DNA of 64,000 nucleotides, from positions 1 to 64,000 of the forward strand of contig JAIETM010000005.1 of the NCBI GenBank assembly GCA_019745155.1. Reading direction: 5' to 3'. Both the position numbers and the translations under genes were made by a program. Shown here piece by piece: positions 16,155 to 25,245 of the stretch. Every line of letters begins with the position of its first letter. Within the stretch, counting starts at the first letter, position 1. Under the pieces are notes generated by a model. It saw only the letters and a program-made list of their open reading frames with translations, searched no databases and was not told where the DNA came from. Source of the stretch: Chitinophagaceae bacterium (GTDB taxonomy: Bacteria; Bacteroidota; Bacteroidia; Chitinophagales; Chitinophagaceae).

Positions 16155-16188
16155 AAAAAGGGCCTGTCTTTCGACAAAGCCCTTTCCT
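16155..16188 (-). terminator. Intrinsic terminator after the SPFH gene
   Basis: On the minus strand AAAGGGCTTTGTC and GACAGGCCCTTT pair around a GAAA tetraloop with one bulge and run into TTTTTATTTA. It lies 11 bp past the SPFH stop. Confidence 0.85.
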
Positions 16189-16198
16189 GGGGGGTGGA

Positions 16199-17113
16199 TT
16201 AAAATTTATCAGGCAGCGTTAGGAATGGCGTCTTGCCATCTGTAATCACCAGCTTGCTATTGTTGCTATTAGATAATGCTCTGAAAGCTTCAATCTGTCG
16301 TAATTTCAACACTTGTGGTGTCAAAGTTTTATTGATGGTGTCATTGGCTCTTCTTGTGGCATCTGCTTCAATTCTCATCGCATTGGCTTTACCTTCTGCT
16401 TCAATTTCGGTCATGCGTTTTCTGGCTTCTGCTTGAATAATTGCTGCATTCTTTTCGCCTTCAGCTTGAATGCGGGCTATTTCTTTTTTACCCTCGGCTT
16501 CAATGATCTTTCTTTCTGCATCACGCTTCTCTCTTTCTTTCACAAACTCCATTCGTTGCGCATCCTGCTCGGCTTGTAGTTTTTCTTCAATAGTTCTTGC
16601 TAATCCTTCCGGAAGACGGATTGTTTTTAATAATACATTATCAATGATGAAGCCGCGTGGTTCCAATATTTCGCTCATTTGTCTGCGAACAGCATTTTCA
16701 ATCTGCGCGCGCTCGCCACTATGCATATCCTTAGCTAAAAATTTGGCTGTGATATCAGCTGAAGAAGAGCGGAATACGGGTAGAATGACTTCACTCTCGT
16801 AGTTTAAACCAATCTCTTGTACAATTTTTGGTGCCGCCTCTGGTTTGATGCGATAGAGGATAGAGATTTCTGAGCGAATGGTTAGACCTTCTTTAGAAGG
16901 AAGATCGGGCTTCACTTCTATGTTCATAGTACGGGTTGGCACTTTCAGGATGGTAGTGGTGAAAATATTGTATCCCTTAGGGCCTTGTTCCACATATTGT
17001 GGATCAATCTTACCTAGTCTTCTTTTTACACCTACTTCGCCCTGACGAATAACGGTGCAGGAGAAAAGACCAATAATGACAAACAAAATAATGGCTGATG
17101 TATAGCTTTTCAT
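16199..17113 (-). CDS. SPFH/prohibitin-family membrane lipoprotein
   Basis: The 304-residue protein has an N-terminal hydrophobic segment ending in a lipobox-like LFSC, the Band 7/SPFH domain (about 25-180; VIRQGEVGVKRRLGKIDP, YRIKPEAAPKIVQEIGLNYE, LLKTIRLPEGLARTIEEKL) and a long Ala/Glu-rich helix (about 190-265; repeats of IEAEGK, IQAEGE, IEADAT) typical of coiled-coil assembly. Such proteins form membrane cages or microdomains, as prohibitins do with FtsH. The start is set at ATG 17113, which gives the signal peptide; the frame extends to 17137. Upstream spacing of 104 bp from the HDAC gene suggests its own promoter. Confidence 0.85.
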   Translation of the reverse strand: MKSYTSAIILFVIIGLFSCTVIRQGEVGVKRRLGKIDPQYVEQGPKGYNIFTTTILKVPTRTMNIEVKPDLPSKEGLTIRSEISILYRIKPEAAPKIVQEIGLNYESEVILPVFRSSSADITAKFLAKDMHSGERAQIENAVRRQMSEILEPRGFIIDNVLLKTIRLPEGLARTIEEKLQAEQDAQRMEFVKEREKRDAERKIIEAEGKKEIARIQAEGEKNAAIIQAEARKRMTEIEAEGKANAMRIEADATRRANDTINKTLTPQVLKLRQIEAFRALSNSNNSKLVITDGKTPFLTLPDKF

Positions 17114-17217
17114 GATCTGAGGTTTTGATACATACACTGTAAGACAAAACCTGTGCTAACAGCTGTTCGTGTACTTGTAAAGATTTCTTAACAAGCTGCC
17201 TGATTTATAGCCCCTGC

Positions 17218-18123
17218 TTATACGCCAAAAATGGTATTGGCTAAACGGAAAGTGTTGCAATGTGCTTCTACAATATCCCTTACATCAGGGGAATAGCCGC
17301 CACCCATGGCAACCACTACTGGTGTTTTGTATTGCTTGCAAAATTGAAAAACCATGGCATCTCTTTGCTTGCAGCCTTCCATACTAATCTTGAGCTTGCC
17401 AAACTTATCAGTGGAAAGAATATCTACGCCAGACAGGTAAAAAACGAAGTCAGGCTTTACTTGATTGAATAATTGTATCAGATTTTCCTGTAGTAAATGG
17501 AGATAGGCTTCATCTTCAATACCATCTGGCAAAGGAATATCCAAATCAGATTGTTCTTTATGAAAAGGATAATTATGTGCACCGTGCATACTAAAAGTAA
17601 ACACGCGCGGCTCTTGTGCAAATAAACTGGCAGTTCCATTGCCTTGATGCACATCCAGATCAATAATGAGGATTTGTTGGGCGAGTTGTTTTTTCAATAA
17701 ATAGTTTGCTGCAACACCAAAATCATTCAAGAGACAGAAACCTTCGCCTCTGTCGGCAAAAGCATGGTGTGTACCACCAGCTACATTCAAAGCTGCGCCA
17801 AATTGCATCGCATAATGACAACAGTCAATTGTGCCTTGCGTAATGATAAGCTCTCTTTGTGTTAGTGCAGATGATTGTGGAAACCCAATCTTTCTTTGTT
17901 CTGATGCACTGAGTGTTTGTTGCAAGAGTTTATCTACATATTCTGCATCATGTGTCCACAAAACTGTTTCAAGCGCACAAGGTGTAGGTGAGAAAATGTT
18001 TTCTCTAGTAATGGTACCCTCATGTAATAATTGCTCCGGAATCAGTTCATATTTCAGCATCGGGAAGCGATGGCCTTCCGGCAATGGATGTGCGTAGATG
18101 CTATCGTAGGCAATTTTAACCAT
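17218..18123 (-). CDS. Histone deacetylase-family (AcuC/HDAC) hydrolase
   Basis: The 301-residue zinc amidohydrolase belongs to the arginase/deacetylase fold. It carries VAGGTHHAF with the paired catalytic His, LIIDLDVHQGNGTA with zinc-binding Asp and His, YLSGVDILSTDKFGKL with the third zinc ligand Asp, and MGGGYSPDV with the transition-state Tyr. Substrates may be acetylated lysine, acetylpolyamine or another amide. Its start overlaps the PdeM stop by one base (TAATG), so it is co-transcribed with the DNA repair genes; the functional meaning of that is unknown. Confidence 0.9.
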   Translation of the reverse strand: MVKIAYDSIYAHPLPEGHRFPMLKYELIPEQLLHEGTITRENIFSPTPCALETVLWTHDAEYVDKLLQQTLSASEQRKIGFPQSSALTQRELIITQGTIDCCHYAMQFGAALNVAGGTHHAFADRGEGFCLLNDFGVAANYLLKKQLAQQILIIDLDVHQGNGTASLFAQEPRVFTFSMHGAHNYPFHKEQSDLDIPLPDGIEDEAYLHLLQENLIQLFNQVKPDFVFYLSGVDILSTDKFGKLKISMEGCKQRDAMVFQFCKQYKTPVVVAMGGGYSPDVRDIVEAHCNTFRLANTIFGV

Positions 18124-18809
18124 TACTGTAAACGCAGAATGGAAGGGGGTGATTGAAAACGTTGGTCTGCCGGAATGATGCCATAAACAGTATCTGCTTT
18201 CTTTGGTCTAATCAATTTCAAGCCGGTAAACCTACTGAATGCAGGTAGTATGGCATATTGCTGTTGAAAATAGAAACAAGCCAAGCGTAGACTTTGTTTG
18301 GCAGATCCTTCCATGCGCACGCCGGGGTGTATATGTCCGCTGAACCAATAATAGTTGCTGCATTGCTCCTCAGGTATGTCTGCAGTATCATGTATAAAAC
18401 CAAAAGGCCCTTCAGTATAGTAATCGCTGATTACATCAATTGCAGCTTTTGCATACCAATCGGGGGATAGGATATCATGATTCCCTTTTACCAAACAAAA
18501 TGCGACATGTGCAAAATCCTGACGCCAGCGTAAAAACCAATCGAGTTCTTTATTCGCATGACTGTGAAATAGATCACCCACAGCAATAATCTTGATTGGT
18601 TGATAATGGGCGATCATTGCTGCCAGCTGCTGCATATCTTCTTTGTACACTGATTGCGGCACAGCGATGCCACTCTTGCGAAAATGACCGGTCTTGCCAA
18701 AGTGTAGATCACTTACAATGATGCTGCGTGCTTCCTCCCACCAGATAATTTTCTCTGCGTGCAGCCAGCAATGTTGATCCCGAATGATATGGAGTACTGG
18801 TTTTGTCAA
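18123..18809 (-). CDS. pdeM: Ligase-associated DNA damage response endonuclease PdeM
   Basis: The 228-residue calcineurin-like phosphoesterase shows all metal motifs in order: IIVSDLHFGKTGHFRKSGI (about 31-50), VGDLFHSHANKELDW, VKGNHDIL and FSGHIHPGVRM. The sequence around DLHFGK and the position next to the helicase and ligase match the PdeM family named for this gene cluster. It probably cleaves nucleic acid at a damage site; that role is inferred from the cluster, not shown. A 15-bp gap separates it from the helicase gene upstream. Confidence 0.92.
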   Translation of the reverse strand: MTKPVLHIIRDQHCWLHAEKIIWWEEARSIIVSDLHFGKTGHFRKSGIAVPQSVYKEDMQQLAAMIAHYQPIKIIAVGDLFHSHANKELDWFLRWRQDFAHVAFCLVKGNHDILSPDWYAKAAIDVISDYYTEGPFGFIHDTADIPEEQCSNYYWFSGHIHPGVRMEGSAKQSLRLACFYFQQQYAILPAFSRFTGLKLIRPKKADTVYGIIPADQRFQSPPSILRLQ

Positions 18810-18824
18810 GGCGGCAAAGATAGC

Positions 18825-21287
18825 TTATCGGGTATTGCTTTCCAGTTGTTGCTGCATGCGTTTTACTCGGTCTTCGAGCTTCTCAGAAGAATGATGGTTT
18901 CTGTTCAGGTCATCTACTTTGATCGGAAAGCAGAACGGTGTTAACTGGGTAGGGTATTGTAGTACAATCTTGCTTTGTTGAATACGCATCATGGCTTCGC
19001 GCAAGCGTACTTCTTCCATTTGCTGATCAAAAACTTCTTGATAGGCTTGCTTCAATAGTAGATTGTTGGGTTCATATTCGCTAAAAACCTTGAACAACAA
19101 AGACGCAGAAGATTGGAGATGTCTTGCTTTTTTCTGTTCTCCAGGAAAGCCTTGGAAAATCAAGCCACCAATCACGGCAATATCCCTGAATTTTCGTTTG
19201 GCCATCTCACTGGCATTCACGCTGCGCTGAATATCTGCCGTAAGGTTTTCTGTGCTAAAGAGTTCTTGAACATTACTATCGTCCACAGGAATTGGCTGAT
19301 CGCTCAACAGCTCAAAGCCATAATCATTCATGGCGATGGAAAAAGTAATTGGCATGATCTTGCCAATTCGATAGGCAAGGATGGCAGCCATGGCTTCATG
19401 TACCAATCGCCCTTCAAATGGATAGACAAATAAGTGGTGTTCGTCCTTCAAGCTGATTTGTTCTATCAGTAATTCATTTGATTGTGGTATATGCGAGAGT
19501 TCTTTTTGTAAGTCAAACAAAGGCGTCAGCGCCGCTAATTCTATTTGTGGGGAATTGCTTTGAATAACTTCATTCAAGGTTTCCCTCAATTTCTCGCCTA
19601 GATTGGCTGTAAGCGACATGCGGCCACCCATCCAACTGGGGACAATACTTTTTTTCGACTTAGATGGCTTAACCATCGCAGTCATATCCTTGATGCCAAT
19701 AAGTTCCAAGTTTCTTCCGGCAAGCGTGAATACTTCGCCGGGTTCAAGCCTGCTAATAAAATACTCCTCAATTACACCAAGATATTTCCCACTGAGCAGT
19801 TTTACTTTCAGCATGGCATCACTCACAATGGTGCCAATATGCATTCTGTGCCGCATAGCAATACGTCTGCTCTTGATTTGATATAGCCCTTCATCAACTT
19901 CTACTTTTCTGTATTCATCGTATTGCTGCAGTGCATCGCCGCCTTGGGTGATATGTAGTAAGGTCTCACGAAACTCATCTTCACGTATCTCGCTAAAGCA
20001 ATAGGTCTTTTTTACCTCTGCAAAAATCTCATCAGGTCTAAAGCCTTCGCCCGTAGCCAAAGTGCAGAGATATTGAATCAATACATCAAAGCAGAGGAGG
20101 AGTGGTGTTTTGCTTTCAATAGTGCCGGCATGGATGGCATTCTTTAATGCAGCTGCTTCTACTAGTTCTAAAGAATGCGTTGGTAGGAAATAGATTTTAC
20201 TAATATCGCCTGGTCTGTGTCCGCTTCTGCCGGCTCTTTGCAGAAATCTCGCCACACCTTTGGGTGAGCCAACTTGTATCACTGTATCTACAGGTCTGAA
20301 GTCGACACCCAAATCCAAACTCGCTGTACAGACAACGGCTTTTAGTTTTTGTGTATGTAAGGATTCTTCAATCCATTCCCGAAGTTCTCTTTCGATACTT
20401 CCATGATGTAAAGCAATTGCTCCAGCTAAATGTGGAGCAACGGTGAGTATGGTTTGATACCAGGTTTCACTCATCCCTCTTGTATTGATGAAGATGAGCG
20501 TGGTATTGCTTTGTTCGATGATGGGTATGATGCGCTCTGCCAGTTTAATACCCAGATGACCGGCCCATGGATATTTTTCAATCTCTTCCGGTATAATGGA
20601 TTCGACTGCAATCTGCTTATCCATCTGCGCACGAATGATTACAGGTGCTTTTTCGATGGGGGCGAGCAAACATGCTGCAGCTTCATCTAGATTGCCGATG
20701 GTAGCAGAAATACCCCAGAGGGAAACGGGTTGTTTTGTAAGATGCACGATTCTGCTGATCGCTAATTCAACTTGAACACCTCGCTTGCTGCCAATCAGCT
20801 CATGCCATTCATCCACAGCAATGATGTGCAATGTCTCTAATTGTGCAGGATGCCCTTTTTGTGCTAATAGCAAATGCAAACTCTCCGGCGTAATGATCAG
20901 CACTTCGGGCATATTGCGTTTCTGCTTTGCCCTTTCACTGGTGTCAGTATCACCATTGCGTATGCCAACACGCCATTGCATGCCCAACTCATTAATCACT
21001 TCTTCCATGGCCCTGCCAATATCCTTGGCTAATGCACGCAGTGGTGTTACCCACAATAATTGCAGGCCGTTGTTTTTACGCTTTGCGTAATCCAATGGAT
21101 GTTCATTAATAAACTGAATCAATGAGCCAAGGAAAACGGAATAAGTTTTGCCACAGCCGGTTGGTGCATTTACCAAACCACTTTCACCATCAACAATACT
21201 TCTCCAAGCTGCTTCCTGAAAAGGAAAAGCCTGAAAGCCTTTGCCGGCAAGCCATTGGTTAATGATGGTAAAGCCAGGTTCTGTCAT
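18825..21287 (-). CDS. Ligase-associated DEXH-box helicase (Lhr-like)
   Basis: The 820-residue superfamily 2 helicase has NAPTGCGKTYSVFLGSL (Walker A, about 38-55), LLWVTPLRALAKDI (Ia), VDEWHELIG (motif II), GISATIGNLDEAA (III), TLIFINTRGMSE (IV) and QRAGRSGHRPGD (VI), followed by the long C-terminal Lhr-type winged-helix and DUF4145-like region. Lhr-family helicases translocate 3' to 5' on DNA and unwind RNA:DNA hybrids. The start ATG at 21287 overlaps the ligase stop by four bases (ATGA). Confidence 0.94.
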   Translation of the reverse strand: MTEPGFTIINQWLAGKGFQAFPFQEAAWRSIVDGESGLVNAPTGCGKTYSVFLGSLIQFINEHPLDYAKRKNNGLQLLWVTPLRALAKDIGRAMEEVINELGMQWRVGIRNGDTDTSERAKQKRNMPEVLIITPESLHLLLAQKGHPAQLETLHIIAVDEWHELIGSKRGVQVELAISRIVHLTKQPVSLWGISATIGNLDEAAACLLAPIEKAPVIIRAQMDKQIAVESIIPEEIEKYPWAGHLGIKLAERIIPIIEQSNTTLIFINTRGMSETWYQTILTVAPHLAGAIALHHGSIERELREWIEESLHTQKLKAVVCTASLDLGVDFRPVDTVIQVGSPKGVARFLQRAGRSGHRPGDISKIYFLPTHSLELVEAAALKNAIHAGTIESKTPLLLCFDVLIQYLCTLATGEGFRPDEIFAEVKKTYCFSEIREDEFRETLLHITQGGDALQQYDEYRKVEVDEGLYQIKSRRIAMRHRMHIGTIVSDAMLKVKLLSGKYLGVIEEYFISRLEPGEVFTLAGRNLELIGIKDMTAMVKPSKSKKSIVPSWMGGRMSLTANLGEKLRETLNEVIQSNSPQIELAALTPLFDLQKELSHIPQSNELLIEQISLKDEHHLFVYPFEGRLVHEAMAAILAYRIGKIMPITFSIAMNDYGFELLSDQPIPVDDSNVQELFSTENLTADIQRSVNASEMAKRKFRDIAVIGGLIFQGFPGEQKKARHLQSSASLLFKVFSEYEPNNLLLKQAYQEVFDQQMEEVRLREAMMRIQQSKIVLQYPTQLTPFCFPIKVDDLNRNHHSSEKLEDRVKRMQQQLESNTR

Positions 21288-22879
21288 TGTCCGTATAAAC
21301 GTAATAATTGTTTTAAATCATCCAGTGTATTGATCTCATCTACTTTCTTGTCTTTTCGCCAGCGATGCATGCGTGGAAAACGAAGTGCTACGCCGCATTT
21401 ATGTCTCTTGCTAGCAGCAATGCCTTCGAATGCTATTTCAAATATCAGTTCAGGTTTTACCGTACGCACCGGACCAAATTTTTCAACTGCATTTTGTTTC
21501 ACAAATGCATCTACTTCGGTAAACTCTTTATCAGTTAAGCCAGAGTAGGCTTTGGTGAATGTAACCAGTTTGTCGCCATCTTTTACTGCGAATGTATAGT
21601 CTGTGAAAAGATTACTTCTTCTGCCATGACCTTTCTGTGCGTACAAGAGCACGGCATCGATTGTCATGGGGTCTATTTTCCATTTCCACCAATCCCCCGT
21701 CTTTCTCCCAGATTGATAGACGGATGATTTTCGTTTCAGCATGAGACCTTCTGCCTGCATGCTTCTGGAAGATTGTCGGATAGTGATTAACTCCTCCCAA
21801 TCATTGAAAGCAATGGTGGGTGATATTTTCAACAAAGGTGCTGCAGCTTGTGCTACAATATTTTCGAGTATTGCTCTTCTTTTTTCCAGTGGCCATTCGC
21901 GACAATCTTTGCCTTCGTGTTCTAATAAGTCATATGCCAAAAAAGCAACGGGCGCTTCTTGTAATACTTTTTTGGTGACTTGCTTTCTGGAAATACGTGT
22001 TTGTACAATTGAAAAGGGTAGCAGCTTGTCATCATTCATGGTCACAATTTCTCCATCCAGTACGACGCCTTCAGGTAAGCAATCTTTTAGGCTTTGTAAT
22101 TCCGGAAATCGTTCTGTCATCAATTCCTCTCCGCGCGACCATACAAAGATTTCATGGTTTCTGCTGATGATTTGTCCGCGAATACCATCCCATTTCCATT
22201 CTGCCTGCCATTCATTGGGCTGGCCTAATTCACCAGGTTCAGTATCCAATGCATAGGCCAAATAGAAAGGATAAGGCCTGGAGTGATTATCCCGCGCTGC
22301 GGAAACATTCATTAGCTCTTGAAAACTTGTGCTTGCAGGATCCCAATTACCACTGATTAGTAAGGCGATTTGTTCTGGTGCTAACTGCGTTGCTTTGGAT
22401 AAAGCCTGCACCATCATCTGCTGTGATACGCCTATGCGAAAGCCTCCTGTAATGAGTTTATTGAATAAGAAGCGTTCGCTGTTATCTTGCTGCATCCACT
22501 GATTGATGATATACTCTTTACGTAAAGTTTCATCAGCTTTCTCCAATGCGCGCATTTCTTGTATGCAATCAGTTAGGCTTTTGTGAGGTGTATCATTATT
22601 TGCTTCAGGTAATAGGAGTGCAATGGTTTCTGCCAAATCTCCTACAGTATGATAAGCTTCTTCGAACAACCATTCCGGCAAACCAACAATTTCCATACAC
22701 CAGTTCTTCAACTCTCTTGAGTTGGCCATTCTTTTTGGTCTTCGGCCGCTGAAGATGGCAATCACCCATACTTTGTCTGAGTCGCTTGCCTGCAGGAAGT
22801 ATTGGGATAAAGCTTCCAGCTTTTCATTTGTCTTGGATGAAGCGCCAAGCACTTGTATCAAATTGGCAAATGCTTTCAT
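21284..22879 (-). CDS. ATP-dependent DNA ligase (repair-type)
   Basis: The 531-residue enzyme has an N-terminal DNA-binding domain (about 1-190), an adenylation domain with the nucleotide-acceptor lysine in EWKWDGIRGQII (about residue 210), VVLDGEIV, FLAYDLLEH and AEGLMLKRKSSVYQSGRK (motifs III-IV), and an OB-fold with GDWWKWKIDP (motif V) and RFPRMHRWR. It seals nicks using ATP, in addition to the NAD-dependent ligase most bacteria use for replication. It overlaps the flanking genes by four bases at both ends, so the set is translated as a unit. Confidence 0.94.
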   Translation of the reverse strand: MKAFANLIQVLGASSKTNEKLEALSQYFLQASDSDKVWVIAIFSGRRPKRMANSRELKNWCMEIVGLPEWLFEEAYHTVGDLAETIALLLPEANNDTPHKSLTDCIQEMRALEKADETLRKEYIINQWMQQDNSERFLFNKLITGGFRIGVSQQMMVQALSKATQLAPEQIALLISGNWDPASTSFQELMNVSAARDNHSRPYPFYLAYALDTEPGELGQPNEWQAEWKWDGIRGQIISRNHEIFVWSRGEELMTERFPELQSLKDCLPEGVVLDGEIVTMNDDKLLPFSIVQTRISRKQVTKKVLQEAPVAFLAYDLLEHEGKDCREWPLEKRRAILENIVAQAAAPLLKISPTIAFNDWEELITIRQSSRSMQAEGLMLKRKSSVYQSGRKTGDWWKWKIDPMTIDAVLLYAQKGHGRRSNLFTDYTFAVKDGDKLVTFTKAYSGLTDKEFTEVDAFVKQNAVEKFGPVRTVKPELIFEIAFEGIAASKRHKCGVALRFPRMHRWRKDKKVDEINTLDDLKQLLRLYGQ

Positions 22880-23880
22880 GCGGGCTCCTCCGTATTCTTT
22901 TCTTCTTCGCCGTATTGCGTAATCACTTCAGCTGCTTCAATACCAATTTCATTTAGATACCTGCTGAAAACAGATTGAAACCCGTGCGTTACAAATACTT
23001 TTGATGCACCTGTTGCTTTCACAGCACTGAGTAAGCCATTCCAGTCTGCATGATCACTTAGTGCAAAGCCCATATCGCTACTACTTCTTCTGGCTTGGCC
23101 ACGTACTTGCATCCAACCGCTACAAGTAGCAGTTCTGAAGCTTGGTAGTCTTTTCGTCCACGGACTATCTTCTGCACCAGGTGGTGCAATGATGACTGCG
23201 CTTTTTAAATCGGCTTTATTGGTTTCATTAGTGATGCGTTGCACCAGTGGCAGTTGAATGCCGTTGTCTAACAAAACCTGATGGGTATTCCAGATGGCAC
23301 CGTGTACATAAATCTTATTGGTAATGGGCGCGATAGCTTGTAGAATTCGCTGTGCTTTTCCCAGTGAATAGGCAATCAACATGCTTGCACGGTCTTGTTG
23401 TTGATTTTTACCTATCCACGCACGCATTTGTTCGAAAATCACTTCCTGTGGCTGCCAGCGATAGACGGGCAGTCCAAAAGTAGATTCGGTAATGAATGTA
23501 TGGCAGGGTACAGGTTCGAATGTGCCACTGATTCCATCAGGCTCAGTTTTATAATCACCACTTACTACCCATACTTCACCTTTATACTCCACACGAATTT
23601 GTGCTGCACCAATGATATGTCCGGATGGGTGCAAGCTAATACGAACCCCATTAATCCATACAGGCTCATTCCAATCCACGCTTTGATAAACGTGTTGCCC
23701 TAATCTTAACTGTAGAATGGGTAAGGTTAAGTGATGGCAGAGATAATGCCTACTTCCAGCTCTGGCATGATCGCTGTGCGCGTGGGTAATGACCGCACGA
23801 TCTACAGGACGCCAGGGGTCGATATAGAAATCACCTGCAGCGCAATAGAGACCTTTGTCTGTAAAATCAATCAATGCCAT
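22876..23880 (-). CDS. Ligase-associated exonuclease (metallo-beta-lactamase/beta-CASP type)
   Basis: The 334-residue protein has DRAVITHAHSDHARAGSRHYLCH near residue 30, the HxHxDH zinc motif, then LHPSGHIIGAAQIRVEY and VSGDYKTEPDGISGTFEPVPC with further zinc ligands, and a C-terminal FALSDHADWNGLLSAVKATGA with the last His pair. This fits the mRNA 3'-processing/SNM1-like exonuclease subfamily found with ATP ligases. It probably trims DNA ends. It is encoded between the DUF2256 gene (overlap) and the ligase gene (ATGA overlap). Confidence 0.92.
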   Translation of the reverse strand: MALIDFTDKGLYCAAGDFYIDPWRPVDRAVITHAHSDHARAGSRHYLCHHLTLPILQLRLGQHVYQSVDWNEPVWINGVRISLHPSGHIIGAAQIRVEYKGEVWVVSGDYKTEPDGISGTFEPVPCHTFITESTFGLPVYRWQPQEVIFEQMRAWIGKNQQQDRASMLIAYSLGKAQRILQAIAPITNKIYVHGAIWNTHQVLLDNGIQLPLVQRITNETNKADLKSAVIIAPPGAEDSPWTKRLPSFRTATCSGWMQVRGQARRSSSDMGFALSDHADWNGLLSAVKATGASKVFVTHGFQSVFSRYLNEIGIEAAEVITQYGEEEKNTEEPA

Positions 23881-24044
23881 CGGTTAGCAGATTTGGCTTT
23901 TTGGCTTCTGCATTTATCGCTGCAGTATCTTACAGATTCCCAATTTTTCGCCCAGCTTTTACGCCAAGTCATGGGCCTGCCACAAGTTACACAAAGCTTC
24001 TGTGGAAGTGATTGTTTATTGCCTTTGAAACCAGTTTGTTTCAT
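23871..24044 (-). CDS. DUF2256-type small zinc-finger protein
   Basis: A 57-residue protein from ATG 24044 to TGA 23871-23873. CVTCGRPMTWRKSWAKNWE followed by VRYCSDKCRSQKA carries four cysteines (CxxC ... CxxxC) and the conserved RPMTWRKxWAKNW segment that defines DUF2256. The basic tail suggests nucleic acid binding. Its last ten bases overlap the start of the exonuclease gene in a different frame, which ties it to the repair operon. Function is unknown. Confidence 0.85.
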   Translation of the reverse strand: MKQTGFKGNKQSLPQKLCVTCGRPMTWRKSWAKNWESVRYCSDKCRSQKAKSANRWH

Positions 24045-24070
24045 GGCTCAATAACAGGTGAGAAGGGGAA

Positions 24071-25222
24071 TTAGTTGACTGATTTAATAGCTCCATTTAG
24101 CTTGCGAACAAAGTAGATTTTTTTGTTCTCGAAGTAGTCAACTGCATTGCTGCGCTGATTGGTAATAGGCTTGAAATCGTATTCGTGAAAAAAGCTGAAT
24201 GATTTGTCTGATAGGTTCTGCTTCAGTTGATTGCCATGATAGAGTAGCAGCTTAGTAAAATGATAGGTATTCTCGAAACCACGGAAATACATATCGCTTG
24301 GACGGCCGTTATAACGGCTTTTGTATTGCTCGCTTAGGTACTGATAGTATTTGCCCGTTCTTGGTAGGTTGAATGGGGTTGAATAAATCAGCTCCACATC
24401 TTTACAATCTTCTTTATTGAAATCGCGCAAAGTTTCCCAGGTGGGCATGCCGGCAATAGTGGTTTTGTATTGTTTATGCGGACTAACAGTACGTACCAAT
24501 TTCAAGCCAAAAGCCTCATTCAAGCTGCCGCAGATAATCAGGTTCTCTTTGGTGCTATCAAGCAGTGGTAAAACGTCTGGGGTTTGAAAGCTGTCAACCA
24601 ATTCCACCATTTTCATCTTTAAAGGAGAAGCTGGTGTGTTTTTATTCAACTCTATGAAAGTCTGTTTAATCAAGTCTTCACTTCCGCCTTTGCGTGTAAC
24701 ATAGACAGTATTGTGCAAAGGGTAGAAGCGTTGCAAAAAGCGGTGCATGGCTTCAACATGGGTATTCAGGGTAGAATTGATCATGTAGAAATAGGGATTG
24801 TCAGATACGCCACCATCATTGGGATAGGTAGCGGAGATCAAGGGAATATTCAGCTGCTTTGCATAATCAGCCAAGGGCTTAACCTCATTACGTGTATTGA
24901 ATACGGCAATAATGAGCTGTACACCCTGCAGTTCATTTTTACTAATGATGGTATTGATAGGCTTAGTGACACTTTTGGTATCATAAAACAATACCTCAAC
25001 AGGCGCTTTCTCTTTGTTTAAGGAGTCTACAGCGGCAATCATGCCATTATAGAAATCAAGACCCGGCAGTATCTGCTTGGGTAGATAGTTGTTGCCTAGT
25101 TTATAATTCTCTCCACTAAAAGCAGAATCCAAATACACGGGTGCAAAGACAGCAATCTTAGGTAATTGTGCGAATACACTTTGCGCTATCAAGAGCACTA
25201 GTATGGTTAGAACCCGTTTCAT
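24071..25222 (-). CDS. Periplasmic binding-protein-like (type 1 fold) secreted protein
   Basis: The 383-residue protein has a signal peptide (KRVLTILVLLIAQSVFAQ) and a branched-chain amino acid receptor-like fold (Peripla_BP_6): KIAVFAPVYLDSAF, DFYNGMIAAVDSLNKE, IIAVFNTRNEVKPLADYAKQ, IPLISATYPNDG and YYQYLSEQYKSRYNGRPSDM lie where expected. No permease or ATPase is adjacent, so it is not an ordinary transporter subunit here; related proteins in Bacteroidota are fused to LysM or stand alone. The start is at 25222 for the signal peptide. It lies 23 bp after guaA and 26 bp before the DUF2256 gene. Confidence 0.8.
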   Translation of the reverse strand: MKRVLTILVLLIAQSVFAQLPKIAVFAPVYLDSAFSGENYKLGNNYLPKQILPGLDFYNGMIAAVDSLNKEKAPVEVLFYDTKSVTKPINTIISKNELQGVQLIIAVFNTRNEVKPLADYAKQLNIPLISATYPNDGGVSDNPYFYMINSTLNTHVEAMHRFLQRFYPLHNTVYVTRKGGSEDLIKQTFIELNKNTPASPLKMKMVELVDSFQTPDVLPLLDSTKENLIICGSLNEAFGLKLVRTVSPHKQYKTTIAGMPTWETLRDFNKEDCKDVELIYSTPFNLPRTGKYYQYLSEQYKSRYNGRPSDMYFRGFENTYHFTKLLLYHGNQLKQNLSDKSFSFFHEYDFKPITNQRSNAVDYFENKKIYFVRKLNGAIKSVN

Positions 25223-25245
25223 TGAATCAAAGAAAATAAATTTAA

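Noticed and set aside
21741-22256. 171-residue plus-strand frame inside the DNA ligase gene
   Set aside because: It overlaps the conserved ligase domain completely and has no family resemblance.
24071-25222. Amino acid ABC transporter operon
   Set aside because: Only a binding-protein-like gene is present; no permease or ATPase gene adjoins it.
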